A stretch of 64,000 nt of DNA, taken from positions 1-64,000 of the forward strand of contig JAXHMK010000009.1 in NCBI GenBank assembly GCA_034521495.1, read 5' to 3'. The DNA comes from Balneolaceae bacterium. GTDB taxonomy: Bacteria > Bacteroidota > Rhodothermia > Balneolales > Balneolaceae. The notes beneath the pieces were generated by a model that did no database searches, had not been told where the DNA came from, and was given only the letters and a program-made list of their open reading frames with translations. Positions 26,260 to 36,343 of the stretch are shown piece after piece; position 1 is the stretch's first letter; every line of letters starts with the position of its first letter. Position numbers and translations under genes: made by a program.

Positions 26260-27056
26260 AAGAACTAACGAAAAGAGTTCTCTTTGCTGTACCGGCTGCT
26301 GCTATCATGTTGTATATAACATGGATTGGCGGACTCGCCTTTGAACTATTTTTTGGAGCCATTGCTCTTTTAACTATTTGGGAAATTCATTCTGTTTGGA
26401 AACAAACAGATGTCAAAGATCTTTTTTTTATCTCAATGTTGATTGCCGGATCTGTCTGGTTTTTTGAGAAACTGCCCTTCTGGAGTGTGATGGCAATTTC
26501 CTTAACTGTTTTGGTCTTTTTTATAATCTCTTTTTTTGTCAGCCGGAAACAATTTTCAAAACGATTATTTGCTACTCTTTTTACAGGAATATACGCTCCG
26601 GTGGGTTTTTTGATGATTGTAAATATCCGGAATATGGGAGATACTCTGGATGGATTTTGGCTGGTTTTGTCTTTCTTTTTGATGATTTGGGGGAATGACG
26701 TATTCGCATATTTTGGAGGAAAAACATGGGGAAAAACACCGCTTGCACCTACTATCAGTCCCAATAAAACACTGGAGGGATTTTGGTTTGGATTTTTAGG
26801 GACAGCAGTTGGTTTTTTGATAGCTTTTGGAATTGCAAATCCCTATCCATTCCCCCTTTGGACGATCTTACCGGCAGTAATCCTCATTGGATTTTTGGGG
26901 CCTGTGGGAGATATCACTGAAAGCCGCCTGAAACGGATGGCAAATGTCAAAGATTCCTCATCAATTCTGCCCGGCCATGGTGGTTTTTTTGACCGGTTTG
27001 ATTCCATGATTCTTACCGCACCTTTTATCTATTTTCTTTTCTATTTGTTGATTTGA
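26256..27056 (+). CDS. cdsA: Phosphatidate cytidylyltransferase
   Basis: The 266-residue protein has about eight membrane segments and ends with the CTP-transferase signature SRLKRMANVKDSSSILPGHG followed by GFFDRFDSMI. The middle carries WGNDVFAYFGGKTWGKTPLA, also typical. CdsA makes CDP-diacylglycerol from phosphatidic acid and CTP in the inner membrane, for phospholipid synthesis. It is last in the block that starts at accA. A repeat begins directly at its stop codon. Confidence 0.93.
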   Translation: MKELTKRVLFAVPAAAIMLYITWIGGLAFELFFGAIALLTIWEIHSVWKQTDVKDLFFISMLIAGSVWFFEKLPFWSVMAISLTVLVFFIISFFVSRKQFSKRLFATLFTGIYAPVGFLMIVNIRNMGDTLDGFWLVLSFFLMIWGNDVFAYFGGKTWGKTPLAPTISPNKTLEGFWFGFLGTAVGFLIAFGIANPYPFPLWTILPAVILIGFLGPVGDITESRLKRMANVKDSSSILPGHGGFFDRFDSMILTAPFIYFLFYLLI

Positions 27057-27182
27057 AGAGGGTTTTGAAATACCGTGTGTATTTCGACTTCGCTGCGCTC
27101 TTTTAGGACGTCAGTTTGAGCGCAATGAGGAGGTACGACGAATGAAGTCGAAAACAAATGATTGCTTCTGCAAAGCCCTCTT
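27057..27182 (+). repeat. Family A-like repeat with different core
   Basis: It starts immediately after the cdsA stop with AGAGGGTTTTG and ends with CAAAGCCCTCTT. These are inverted ends related to those of the family A copies. The core is unrelated to the other copies and contains CGACTTCGCTGCGCTC and an inverted GAATGAAGTCG. No gene is inside. Confidence 0.55.
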
Positions 27183-27335
27183 GAAATTTTGTGTGATTCA
27201 TAAATGTGGACTGAAAAGTGAGATTGGCCAAAAAGAATGTGGAAAAACGATAAACTAAATTTTTGTCATACCAGACCAGAAAGAGATCCTTTTTGGACAG
27301 CTTCAAAAAGGGGTGTTAGTTTCGTTTTATTCTCG

Positions 27336-27450
27336 TCTCGGTGCTCTGCTCCGAGATGATGGTCAGGGCTGCTCTGCTGCCCGTATGTAGCCAATATACG
27401 GCGGAGCAGAGCAACGACTGCATTCTGTTTCACAGCAGAGCGGTGAAACA
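27336..27450. repeat. Cluster of hairpins with shared GCTCTGC loop
   Basis: Three stems with unrelated sequence carry the same loop word: TCTCGG-tgctctgct-CCGAGA (27336-27356), GGGC-tgctctgct-GCCC (27366-27382) and TGTTTCA-cagcagagcgg-TGAAACA (27426-27450, loop in reverse orientation). A further CGTAT/ATACG stem lies between. Constant loops on changing stems are typical of REP-like intergenic elements. No ORF is supported here. Confidence 0.65.
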
Positions 27451-27609
27451 AGGGAATAAGGTTTTTTACTTATTCTTAAAGCGTTGTCTATAAATTTTCA
27501 CGTCACTTATTTCAAATAAATAATTTTCGGGATAACTTCTCAAAAGCAATCGGATGATTATTTTGCAAAAAAACAATGGTGGTTATTATTGTGAGTGGCA
27601 ATTACGCTA

Positions 27610-27739
27610 AGAGGGCTTTGCAAAACCGTGGTTATTAGTCAATCTGAACTCGATTCAGATTCTCCATTCGCCTTTATAGCCAATATCTGGAGATCCTGAA
27701 TCAAGTTCAGGATGACGGTCAGAGTTTTGCAAAGCCTTC
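27610..27739 (+). repeat. Family A dispersed repeat, copy 3
   Basis: It has the same ends and core as 20578-20707 with few differences. It lies in a 935-base gene-free gap (27057-27991) that is almost entirely repeats: this copy, the hairpin cluster, and a GC-rich hairpin CCCCTCTCCC-acgc-GGGAGAGGGG at 27825-27848. Confidence 0.87.
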
Positions 27740-27991
27740 GCTAAAAGATTATATCAAATTTGTACATGTTTAGCGCTAAAAACATCCGGTTCCAGGCCAT
27801 TTATCGTATCGCCCTCACCCCCAACCCCTCTCCCACGCGGGAGAGGGGCGAAGGGGAGAGGGAGAAACAACGGTCTGTGCCAAGAGATTGATTTTTTTGT
27901 TTGTCAGACCGCTAAACAGGTACTCAAATTCATTTGATATAGCTTATCATTCAACGTGGATTGATTTGAAAGAAAGAGATGTTATAAAAAT

Positions 27992-28897
27992 ATGGATACA
28001 AAAAAGATAATAATTACCGGCGGAACAGGATTTATTGGTTCGTACTTATGTACAGAACTTCTCAAACAGGGGCATTTCATTTCGATTATTACGCGCTCAC
28101 CTGAGAAATATTCAGAAGAACAGTCAAAAAATCTTCGATATATTGGCTGGGATGATAATTTATCCAAGTCGATGGCCGAAACGGATGTTGTTATCAATCT
28201 GGTGGGGGAAAGCTTATTTGGAAAACGGTGGACAGAAAGTGTAAAGAAATCGATCTACAATAGCCGTATTGAATCCACTAAAAAGCTTGTAGAGGCCATG
28301 GAAAAATCCGATTCCCAACCCGATCTGTTTATATCGGCCTCGGCGGTTGGTATTTACGGAGACAGCGGAGATAAGCTGTTAGATGAGTCATCGCCAACCG
28401 GGAATGATTTTCTGGCAAATGTTTGCAAAGATTGGGAAAAGGAATCGAAGAAAGCGGAAAAACTGGGTGTTCGGGTTGTAAATCCCCGGCTTGGAATAGT
28501 AATGGAGAAAAACGGTGGATTTTTGCAAATCATGAAACTGCCTTTTCTTTTCTTTGTGGGAGGCCCCATTGGTGATGGCAATCAATATTTTCCATGGATT
28601 CATATGGACGACCTGGTTCGTGCATTAATCTACCCAATCGAAAAGAAAGATCTGACCGGCCCTTATAATGTTTGCTCGCCGCAACCGGAGCCTATGAATC
28701 GTATGGCTGATGCTTTGGGGAATGTATTAAACCGTCCGTCATTTTTCAGAGTGCCTGAATTTGTGATGAAAACCATTCTCGGTGAAGCTGCTCAACCGGC
28801 ACTTGCAAGTCTGAATGTGCAGCCAAAAGTTCTTCAAATCTCTGGTTTTGAATTTAAATTTGAAGATGTTGAAGAAGCACTGGCGGATATTTTTTAA
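27992..28897 (+). CDS. TIGR01777-family epimerase
   Basis: The 301-residue protein begins with a Rossmann dinucleotide motif (IITGGTGFIGSYLCTELL) and has the family segments NLVGESLFGKRWTESVKKSI, SASAVGIYGDSGD and FPWIHMDDLVRALIYPIE. The C-terminal DUF1731 region is RPSFFRVPEFVMKTILGEAA. This is the YfcH/TIGR01777 branch of short-chain epimerases, cytoplasmic enzymes of unknown substrate. It ends three bases before the convergent lipoprotein gene. Upstream is the long repeat-filled gap. Confidence 0.9.
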   Translation: MDTKKIIITGGTGFIGSYLCTELLKQGHFISIITRSPEKYSEEQSKNLRYIGWDDNLSKSMAETDVVINLVGESLFGKRWTESVKKSIYNSRIESTKKLVEAMEKSDSQPDLFISASAVGIYGDSGDKLLDESSPTGNDFLANVCKDWEKESKKAEKLGVRVVNPRLGIVMEKNGGFLQIMKLPFLFFVGGPIGDGNQYFPWIHMDDLVRALIYPIEKKDLTGPYNVCSPQPEPMNRMADALGNVLNRPSFFRVPEFVMKTILGEAAQPALASLNVQPKVLQISGFEFKFEDVEEALADIF

Positions 28898-28900
28898 CCT

Positions 28901-31567
28901 TTATTCTGAACTTCTTCTCTCTGTAAAATTGATCGTCCAGCACTGCAATCCATTCCTGGTTCGGGCGATAATCTCTTGTCGTCCATTTCCTAAAAAATCA
29001 CTAATTACAGGATTACTCATTCCGGTAGTTGGAAGTTCGCCATGACGTTCACCACTTAAAATGTCCCACGCGTATAATCTGCCAAAATCAGCCAGGGCAA
29101 TCAGGTCATCACGCTGGTCGCTGTTGATGTCCTGGATAATTGGCGGAGTAGTTGCAGATGAGGGTTGTCCCATCGATTGTGTGAACTGAAGCTGGCCAGA
29201 ATCGTCATACAGAAATACAGAACCATTTGTAGCCTGAACTAATATCAGGTTTCTTCGTTCAAGCTCCTCTGTCTCTGTAGAAATAAGTGTTTCATAGTGA
29301 GAAGGTGTTACATTTAAGCTGCTGTTGGCAACCTGTATAGATTGAACAGTTAAGGGATCAGATGAAACCAGGTTTGCCAGCGGATCAGAAAACAGCGGAG
29401 AAGGCCCAACACTGTAAAGGTTTCCATTAAGGCCTGAACCGAGGATGGTATCATTATAGGAGAGAGGAGAACCCTGAACCTGAGAAGTTAAAAATACCGG
29501 GAAATTTTCTCTCAGATCTCCGTTCACATTCCATGCATGAAGAGTATTCTCGGAATAAGCAAACAGCGAACGTTGATTGTTGATTTCTGCGATTAATGGT
29601 TTTGATTCAACAACAGAATTCGTTGACCGGGGCCAGCCGTTGATCTCCTGTCCGCGTGCATTCAGAATATGTATATAGCGATCGGCCGTAGCTACAACAA
29701 TCTCTGCTACTCCATTTCCTGTAATATCTGTGATCGTTAAGGGTGTTGAAATATCTTCCTCCAGCCGGATGGGGAAATTTGGTAAAATAGTACCGGATTG
29801 ATTCCATGCATACACTTTATTTCCCGCTGCCTGCATAATGATGTTTTGATTGTTGCCATACCAATCGTAAACAACAGGTGGTCCAACCGGGGAGTCATTT
29901 TCGGTAGTAGCTTGCAGAATAACTGTTCCGTCTGTTGCCAGAGCATAAACGTACCCGTTTTCAGTTGTAAAGATTACCTCATTTCGGGGACTCCCGGTAA
30001 TATTAGCCAAAACCGGCGGACCACTGATTTCAGCCCCGTTTAGAGGAAATACCCACTGCTCGGTGTAAGGGGAATTTTCAGCCTCCTGTTCGAAAGATGT
30101 AAGACGAACATCCACAGTGTTTGTGCCCGGTTCAAGTCGAGTTGATATCACAAACTCATCGAGAGTACTTAGGAGGTTGCTGATATAATTTTGAGGAAAA
30201 AGCCACGGTTGGATATAGGTGCCAAAATCTGCTGCTTTAATATAATGAAGGGAGCTCAGTGGATTTGGCAGTGAATTTCGAATGGTTGAATAGCCATCTT
30301 CATAATAGACCACCCGTCGCCGGGCAGCATCTCCGCCAATACTTTCAGCAAGACCTTTTCGCTGGGCCAGAGCTACGGTATTCTCATAAACTGTGATATA
30401 AAAATCTTCAATCGGAAAAATATCAGACCCGATAAGTTTACCAATCAGGGTGCTGTTTACGAAGTAGGTGGTTTCATCTTTAATTACGTACTCTTGCTCG
30501 GTCAGCCGGTCAAGCACAGATCGAACTGCGCTGGAATCCTGAATGCTGCGCAGGAACAAATATTCACTGGAACTGGACGGGCCTGAGTTGGCAAAAGCCA
30601 CAAAAGCTGCTTCATTTCCAAGATTTTGTTGAATAGTGTGCCAGTCACTTGGTGTGGATTGAATATACTGGTCGAGTTCATGTTCAGGTTCAAAATCTTC
30701 AGATGTTTGCAATACCTGCTGGTCGACTCGAAAAATACTAAACCCGGCGGCGTTTACAGGGATATAACGGTCGAGAGAAAAACCGTTTGCTGGTTGTGTC
30801 ATGTAACGAACCAATGAGGAAGTACTGTCTTGAATTTCCATGGTACCTTGCAATTGCCACTGGAAATCCTCTTCAACAGATTGAGTTTTCTGAAACGATA
30901 TCGGCGAAGATCCGGCGAAAATATCGTTGAGAAAAGGCCGGTTGATTACCTGTGAAACCTGCTGAACCCATTCATCCATATTTTCTGTATTCATTATTAC
31001 AGAGCCGGGTGAAAGGTGATCGCTGTGTAGCTCTAAAACCTCTTCAGTACCGATCAAGGTGCGTAAAATACTTTCAAGGCCAATACTTGATTGCGAAAAA
31101 AGAGTCCATTTTTCAAAACGAACCATAAACAGAATTCGCTCTCCCAAAAAGAGCTTTTCAATAGTGTACCCCTTGAACTCATATTGGTTCTGTTGATATT
31201 GTTCCTGGTATATCTCTGTGAGTGTTTCAGGAAGTCCGTTTACGGTTTGAGTAATCCAGACAGGGTGCCAATCGTTTGAACTGCTTGGGTGTAGTAAGAG
31301 TGCCTCAACAGGAATCTGTTGATCGGTATGTTCCTGTAAATTTGTAATGAGTTGCATAGCTGATGGCGTAATATCATCCAGAAGAGGTGCATAAGGCAGA
31401 GATAGCAATTGATCAACAGAGCTATCTGTGCCTGGAACAACCACAAAAAAAGTTGATTTCGGTACGAACTCAGACCAATGTTCTGTGGTTGGTTGAGTAC
31501 ATGAAGAGATGAGCAAAACAGTAATCAGCGAAAAAAATGTCAGTCGGTTTTTGAGATTCACCGTCAA
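28901..31567 (-). CDS. Large lipoprotein: DUF3352-like domain plus beta-propeller
   Basis: The 888-residue protein starts with a lipoprotein signal (lipobox Cys23, LLISSC). Residues about 35-510 resemble DUF3352-type proteins: FVPKSTFFVVVPGTDSSVDQ, EKWTLFSQSSIGLESILRTL and later paired repeats of similar layout. Residues about 525-885 form repeated beta-propeller blades of the FG-GAP/PQQ-like kind, such as ANITGSPRNEVIFTTENGYV, DITGNGVAEIVVATADRYIH and DINSDQRDDLIALADFGRLY. It is probably a surface or periplasmic scaffold. No catalytic motif was seen. The divergent BatA-type gene begins 105 bases upstream. Confidence 0.75.
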   Translation of the reverse strand: MTVNLKNRLTFFSLITVLLISSCTQPTTEHWSEFVPKSTFFVVVPGTDSSVDQLLSLPYAPLLDDITPSAMQLITNLQEHTDQQIPVEALLLHPSSSNDWHPVWITQTVNGLPETLTEIYQEQYQQNQYEFKGYTIEKLFLGERILFMVRFEKWTLFSQSSIGLESILRTLIGTEEVLELHSDHLSPGSVIMNTENMDEWVQQVSQVINRPFLNDIFAGSSPISFQKTQSVEEDFQWQLQGTMEIQDSTSSLVRYMTQPANGFSLDRYIPVNAAGFSIFRVDQQVLQTSEDFEPEHELDQYIQSTPSDWHTIQQNLGNEAAFVAFANSGPSSSSEYLFLRSIQDSSAVRSVLDRLTEQEYVIKDETTYFVNSTLIGKLIGSDIFPIEDFYITVYENTVALAQRKGLAESIGGDAARRRVVYYEDGYSTIRNSLPNPLSSLHYIKAADFGTYIQPWLFPQNYISNLLSTLDEFVISTRLEPGTNTVDVRLTSFEQEAENSPYTEQWVFPLNGAEISGPPVLANITGSPRNEVIFTTENGYVYALATDGTVILQATTENDSPVGPPVVYDWYGNNQNIIMQAAGNKVYAWNQSGTILPNFPIRLEEDISTPLTITDITGNGVAEIVVATADRYIHILNARGQEINGWPRSTNSVVESKPLIAEINNQRSLFAYSENTLHAWNVNGDLRENFPVFLTSQVQGSPLSYNDTILGSGLNGNLYSVGPSPLFSDPLANLVSSDPLTVQSIQVANSSLNVTPSHYETLISTETEELERRNLILVQATNGSVFLYDDSGQLQFTQSMGQPSSATTPPIIQDINSDQRDDLIALADFGRLYAWDILSGERHGELPTTGMSNPVISDFLGNGRQEIIARTRNGLQCWTINFTERRSSE

Positions 31568-31671
31568 TCGAATAATAAGTTTGTTAGGGATGGGTTATTA
31601 CCATAGCTTAATTATGCTCTGGTAGATTTGTTCCAATTTTGCGAGTATTAAGGTAAAAAACTTTTCGCTAA

Positions 31672-33780
31672 ATGAGCTTTCTTAATCCTTTTTTTCTATT
31701 TGCGCTACTTACGGTTGCCGTTCCGTTATTGATCTACCTTCTTAATATAAGAAAACCGAAAAAAGTGAGATTTTCGACCCTCGCTTTTTTCGATTCTCTT
31801 AAGTCTACTGCTCTCAAAAAAATTCGTATTAAACGGTGGCTGCTTTTAGCGATCCGTTGTTTGGCGATTTTGGCTCTTGTGTTAGCTGCTTCACGACCTT
31901 TTTTACCCCCCGAATACGGTTGGTCGAGCAACAATCAACCAAAAGCGATTGGTATTCTGATTGACAACAGCCCGACTATGAACCGTGTTGACCGTAATGG
32001 CCCCTACAGCGAGCAGGCAAAAAACACCGCCCGGGAAATTTTATCGATTGCCGGAGACGATGACCGCATCTTAATGGATGTAACCAATGGTGGTTCTCTG
32101 AATGTACCCCTGATTTCAAAACGAGCCGCGATGAACCGGCTGGAAGATGTAGAAACTGTAAATGCGGGAAACTATCTGGTGGACAGGCTTCAATCGGTAG
32201 CCGGGCGGCTGATGGAAGCAGATCAACCCAATAAAATTCTCTACCTGATTACAGACGGCCAGGAATCGCAGTTTTCGGAATTTGAAGAGAGTGAATCTGT
32301 TATTGACGATATTAATGTTCAGGTGCTAACAGTTGGAAGCGGCGAAGCACTGAATCTTGGGTTTGAGAATGTTGAGATTGAATATGGCGGGATGTCACAA
32401 GCGGGAAATGTACAATTACGTGCCAACGTAATGAATGAGGGAAACCAGCCTGCTGCAAACCAATTTATCAATCTCTATCAGAGTGGCGAACTTATCACGC
32501 AGCAAGCGTTTAATCTTGAGGCGGGATCAAGCCGGGAGTTTTTGTTTGATCTGCCGGTGGGCGGTCAGGATTCACTACATGTTGAACTGCTACTTGAAGG
32601 AGATGAACTCTCCTTTGATAATCGATATTATGCTGCCATTGAGCTGCCGGATGAGAAAAATATTCTGGTCTTTAATCAACAGCCCGAAACAGCCAATTTT
32701 CAATCGTACCTGTTGCCGATGCTTGAGATTGCATCAGATGAATCCGGACGGATGAACATTCAGTTTGCAAACATCAATAATTTCCAGATTTCAGAATTAA
32801 GTCAATACAATGCTGTCATTTTAGATGGAATACGCCAGATTCCTGATTATCTATCTGAACCACTGATTGATCATGTACAGGCAGGGGCCGGGTTGCTTTT
32901 TATGCCGGCTGCGAATGGAGATCTGAGCAGTTATAATCGCCTGTTGAATTTTAGTAATGCCGGGCGGTATTCTGATGTGATTGGCAGCTATGGATCTTTC
33001 GAACCGGTGGACAGGATGGCTGAGCCGACGGAAGGACACCCGATTATGGATCAAATATTTGAAAAACCCGAGGATGAAGAGATTCGCCTGAATGTTCCCG
33101 AACTGTTCTTCTATTACGAAATTGAGATGGGAAATCAGTCATCAGGATTTTCCATTCTGCAAACGCGAACCGGAAATCCGCTTTTGGTAGAAAATAGAGT
33201 GGGGAGCGGGAAAATGATCTATTCGGCAATTGGAAGTGATCCCGGGTGGTCGAACTTTCCCGTCAAACCATTTTTTGCTCCATTATTCTACAGAACCGCA
33301 GATTATTTGGTACAAGGTGAGGAAGCAACGTTGCAAGTTCATGAGTTAGGTAAGCCGTTTCAAATTGAGTTGAATGAAAATTCCGAAAGTATTCAACTGG
33401 TTAAAGATGGAGAAACAATTTTGCCGGAAGTGCAGCAGACATTCCGGGGTGCGCGTGTAACGTATCATGCAACCGAATGGGAACCCGGTTGGCTGAGGTT
33501 GCAAACAAACAATCAGGCAAAACTATTTTCGGTAAATCAAAATGCAATGGAATCCATTTTGAGTTCGTTAAATGAGGAGCAACTGGCAAACAATCTCAGT
33601 GCACTTTTTAGCAGTGTTTCTATTGTTAAAGGCGGTGCTGAGAATGCTCAACTGGAAAGCGAACTTGAATTAGCATCATTTGGCCGCGAAATTTGGTATT
33701 GGTTTGTTTTAATTGCAATCATTTTATTACTATTAGAGTTATTGGTATCCCGTTATTATAAAGCAGAAACCTTCGAATGA
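31672..33780 (+). CDS. BatA-domain and VWA protein
   Basis: The 702-residue membrane protein has the BatA N-terminal double membrane segment (FLNPFFLFALLTVAVPLLIY and KRWLLLAIRCLAILALVLAA). Next is a VWA-like domain (AIGILIDNSPTMNRV, with a MIDAS-like Asp-x-Ser-x-Thr, and ILYLITDGQESQF). A long extracytoplasmic region and a final membrane helix (YWFVLIAIILLLLELLVSRY) complete it. Related genes lie in Bat operons of Bacteroidota near MoxR and DUF58 genes; those are not visible here. Its stop overlaps the next start by four bases. Confidence 0.85.
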   Translation: MSFLNPFFLFALLTVAVPLLIYLLNIRKPKKVRFSTLAFFDSLKSTALKKIRIKRWLLLAIRCLAILALVLAASRPFLPPEYGWSSNNQPKAIGILIDNSPTMNRVDRNGPYSEQAKNTAREILSIAGDDDRILMDVTNGGSLNVPLISKRAAMNRLEDVETVNAGNYLVDRLQSVAGRLMEADQPNKILYLITDGQESQFSEFEESESVIDDINVQVLTVGSGEALNLGFENVEIEYGGMSQAGNVQLRANVMNEGNQPAANQFINLYQSGELITQQAFNLEAGSSREFLFDLPVGGQDSLHVELLLEGDELSFDNRYYAAIELPDEKNILVFNQQPETANFQSYLLPMLEIASDESGRMNIQFANINNFQISELSQYNAVILDGIRQIPDYLSEPLIDHVQAGAGLLFMPAANGDLSSYNRLLNFSNAGRYSDVIGSYGSFEPVDRMAEPTEGHPIMDQIFEKPEDEEIRLNVPELFFYYEIEMGNQSSGFSILQTRTGNPLLVENRVGSGKMIYSAIGSDPGWSNFPVKPFFAPLFYRTADYLVQGEEATLQVHELGKPFQIELNENSESIQLVKDGETILPEVQQTFRGARVTYHATEWEPGWLRLQTNNQAKLFSVNQNAMESILSSLNEEQLANNLSALFSSVSIVKGGAENAQLESELELASFGREIWYWFVLIAIILLLLELLVSRYYKAETFE

Positions 33781-34364
33781 ATATCTCAACTGACATACAC
33801 AGTCTCTTTGTACTACTTCTTGCTATGTTTACATTGGGAGCCACATTTTTGGCTGCTTACACTACGGCAAATGCTTTCCGATTGAGAAATATCCGGCTTA
33901 GCTGGCGATCCGGTAAGTTAAAAGGGTATCCGCTGTTCTCTACACTGTTTTTAGGATTTACCGGTTTTGTGGGTTCTATTGTAACCTACTTCGAAATCAG
34001 CCAGGTTTATACCGTACTGGGTTGCTATAGCTGGATGGGCGTATGCTGGTTTATGTCGAGCTATTTTACCAGTAAGTCGTACATTACAGACCATGGAATT
34101 GTAAAAAATATCAACGACCCGTCTCAAACTATCGCGTGGCATCAAATTAATGATTATGTAGAAAAGCCGGCCTCGAGAGGCTCAGAATATGTTTTTATAT
34201 ATCGTGATCAATCAGAGAGAATTAACGAAATGAAGCTTATTCGCCTTGAACTCTTTGTACCCGACAGGAATATCCATAAATTTAATAAGATCATCGATCT
34301 GAAGATTGGCAAGACAATGACACCCGTTGCCGACTCCTCTTTCGATTTCAAGGCATTTGAATAA
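33777..34364 (+). CDS. Membrane protein with PH-like cytoplasmic part, unknown function
   Basis: The 195-residue protein has three hydrophobic segments in its first half (about residues 8-30, 50-72, 76-95). The soluble second half looks like a PH-like fold: SYITDHGIVKNINDPSQTIA, then WHQINDYVEKPASRGSEYVF. It overlaps the BatA-type gene by four bases (ATGA), so it is probably co-translated with it. I do not recognise the family. Confidence 0.65.
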   Translation: MNISTDIHSLFVLLLAMFTLGATFLAAYTTANAFRLRNIRLSWRSGKLKGYPLFSTLFLGFTGFVGSIVTYFEISQVYTVLGCYSWMGVCWFMSSYFTSKSYITDHGIVKNINDPSQTIAWHQINDYVEKPASRGSEYVFIYRDQSERINEMKLIRLELFVPDRNIHKFNKIIDLKIGKTMTPVADSSFDFKAFE

Positions 34365-34391
34365 AAAAAGATCAATTAAGGAGTTTAGAAT

Positions 34392-35663
34392 TTGTTAGAA
34401 GAGATAAGAAAACCCTCACTGGAGAAAGAAAAGGCGGTATTGGTAGGCCTTTTCGGTCCTGATACTCCCCGCTGGCTGGCAGAAGAGTATCTTGATGAGC
34501 TGATGTTACTGGCTGATACAGCGGGTGCAGATACCGTTCATAAAGAACTGCAAAATCGTCCGCATCCGGATCCTACTACCTATATCGGAAAAGGAAAGGT
34601 TAAACAACTGAAACAGATCTGTGCTGATAAAAACGCCGATCTTATCATTTTTGATGATGATCTGACCGCGACCCAGATTCGAAATGTCGAAAAAATAGCC
34701 AAAGTTAAAGTACTGGACCGAAGCGGGCTGATTCTGGATATTTTTGCATCGCGGGCCAAAACAGCAGCGGCCAAAACACAGGTTGAGTTGGCTCAGCTGC
34801 AATATCTGCTTCCCCGGCTGACGAGGTTCTGGACTCACTTGTCTCGTCAGAAAGGTGGTATTGGTACGAAAGGCCCCGGTGAAACTCAGATTGAGACAGA
34901 CCGCCGTTTGATAGGTAAGAGAATAACAACACTTAAAGAAAAGCTTGAAAAGTTAGACCGGCAGCGGACGACTCAACGAAAAGGCCGCGAAAATAATACG
35001 AGAGTCTCTCTGGTGGGATACACGAATGCCGGCAAGTCCACCCTGATGAATGCCTTGACAGAAACCAATGTGCTGGCAGAAGACAGGCTTTTTGCCACCC
35101 TGGATTCAACTGTACGGCGCTTGGATCTGGAAAATCATGAAGTACTTCTTTCCGACACTGTTGGATTTATTCGAAAACTGCCGCATGATTTGATTGAAAG
35201 TTTTAAATCTACCCTGGATGAAGTTCGCGAGGCAGATGTTTTGCTTCATGTGGTTGATGCTTCCAGCAGACTGGTGGATGATTATATTGAGGTTGTTGAA
35301 GATACCCTGGAGGAGATGGGAATTCATCAACCCAATAAAATGCTTGTGTTCAACAAGATAGACCTATTAGAACCCGAAAAATTGATCGGGCTAAAGAAAG
35401 AGTTCCCTGATGCCACATTTGTATCCGCCATCCGCGGAATTGGTCTTGGAAAACTGGAGGATGAACTCGAAAATCTGATTGAAGAAGATTACGTCGATTT
35501 TTCTTACAATGTACCGATGTCTCATTATAAAGCTGTGGCGTATTTACACGAGGTTGCTGTGGTGAATAAAGAACAATACGAAGGAAATAACGTTTCAATT
35601 GCAGGAAGTACCTCGAAAGCTGATCGTGATCGGTTTGAATCGATGCTTGCTGATATCAACTAA
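34392..35663 (+). CDS. hflX: GTPase HflX
   Basis: The 423-residue protein starts at TTG (34392), supported by AAGGAG eight bases before. The N-terminal HflX domain has [20 protein letters not shown] and the family motif [20 protein letters not shown]. The G domain has G1 GYTNAGKS, G3 DTVGF and G4 NKID. HflX is a ribosome-associated GTPase that splits stalled 70S ribosomes under heat or antibiotic stress. A CBS protein gene follows after 11 bases. Confidence 0.95.
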   Translation: MLEEIRKPSLEKEKAVLVGLFGPDTPRWLAEEYLDELMLLADTAGADTVHKELQNRPHPDPTTYIGKGKVKQLKQICADKNADLIIFDDDLTATQIRNVEKIAKVKVLDRSGLILDIFASRAKTAAAKTQVELAQLQYLLPRLTRFWTHLSRQKGGIGTKGPGETQIETDRRLIGKRITTLKEKLEKLDRQRTTQRKGRENNTRVSLVGYTNAGKSTLMNALTETNVLAEDRLFATLDSTVRRLDLENHEVLLSDTVGFIRKLPHDLIESFKSTLDEVREADVLLHVVDASSRLVDDYIEVVEDTLEEMGIHQPNKMLVFNKIDLLEPEKLIGLKKEFPDATFVSAIRGIGLGKLEDELENLIEEDYVDFSYNVPMSHYKAVAYLHEVAVVNKEQYEGNNVSIAGSTSKADRDRFESMLADIN

Positions 35664-35674
35664 TTTTAAATATT

Positions 35675-36343
35675 GTGTTAGCTAAAAATCTTATAAATAC
35701 AGATTTCAAACCGCTGGAGCCATCCAGTACCATCTCTACTGCATTGGCAAAGATGGATGCATGGCACTCCTCAAGCATTCCCATTGTGGAACCGACAACC
35801 AGAAAGAATGTTGGACATATTTTATTTGATGATATCTCCGACATTACGGATGAAAAGCAAACCATCTCGTCGATCGATTTTCGAGAACCGGTTTCAATAT
35901 TTGAAGATCAACACGTTTTTGAGATTGTGCGGCAGATGTTACAGCACGAAGTTCGTTTGTTGCCTGTTGTTGATTCCTCTGAAACTTATCTTGGAATTAT
36001 CGAGAAAAGACAGGTGCTTGAGGCACTCTCAACCATGTTAAATATTGCTACTTCCGGCTCAACCATAACGGTGAAACTTCCGCAATCCGATTTTACGATC
36101 TCGGAGTTGGTTCACCTGATTGAAACGGAAGGTGCTAAAATTCTTGGATTAACGGTTGAACGACCTACGGGCCTTGAGGAATCATTGAAGGTGTCGCTCA
36201 AAATCAGCCACGAAGATACATCAGCTGTAACATCCTCGCTGCAACGGCACGGATATGTAACAACTACAGAGAATCGCAATGACCTGTTGCAGGTTGATCT
36301 CTCCACCCGTGCCGATGAGCTGTTGCGTTACCTCGATGTGTAA
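35675..36343 (+). CDS. CBS-domain protein
   Basis: The 222-residue protein starts at GTG. Two CBS motifs occupy about residues 1-130 (PSSTISTALAKMDAWHSSSI and SIFEDQHVFEIVRQMLQHEV). An ACT-like region follows (VHLIETEGAKILGLTVER). CBS pairs usually bind adenine nucleotides and tune partner proteins. No catalytic domain is attached. It follows hflX by 11 bases and so may be co-expressed. Function unknown. Confidence 0.8.
   Translation: MLAKNLINTDFKPLEPSSTISTALAKMDAWHSSSIPIVEPTTRKNVGHILFDDISDITDEKQTISSIDFREPVSIFEDQHVFEIVRQMLQHEVRLLPVVDSSETYLGIIEKRQVLEALSTMLNIATSGSTITVKLPQSDFTISELVHLIETEGAKILGLTVERPTGLEESLKVSLKISHEDTSAVTSSLQRHGYVTTTENRNDLLQVDLSTRADELLRYLDV

Noticed and set aside
27812-27861. 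GC-rich block with CCCCTCTCCC-acgc-GGGAGAGGGG, considered as a CRISPR-like or terminator structure
   Set aside because: Only one copy of the unit is present, there are no spacers, and there is no T run. It fits a widespread dispersed hairpin better.
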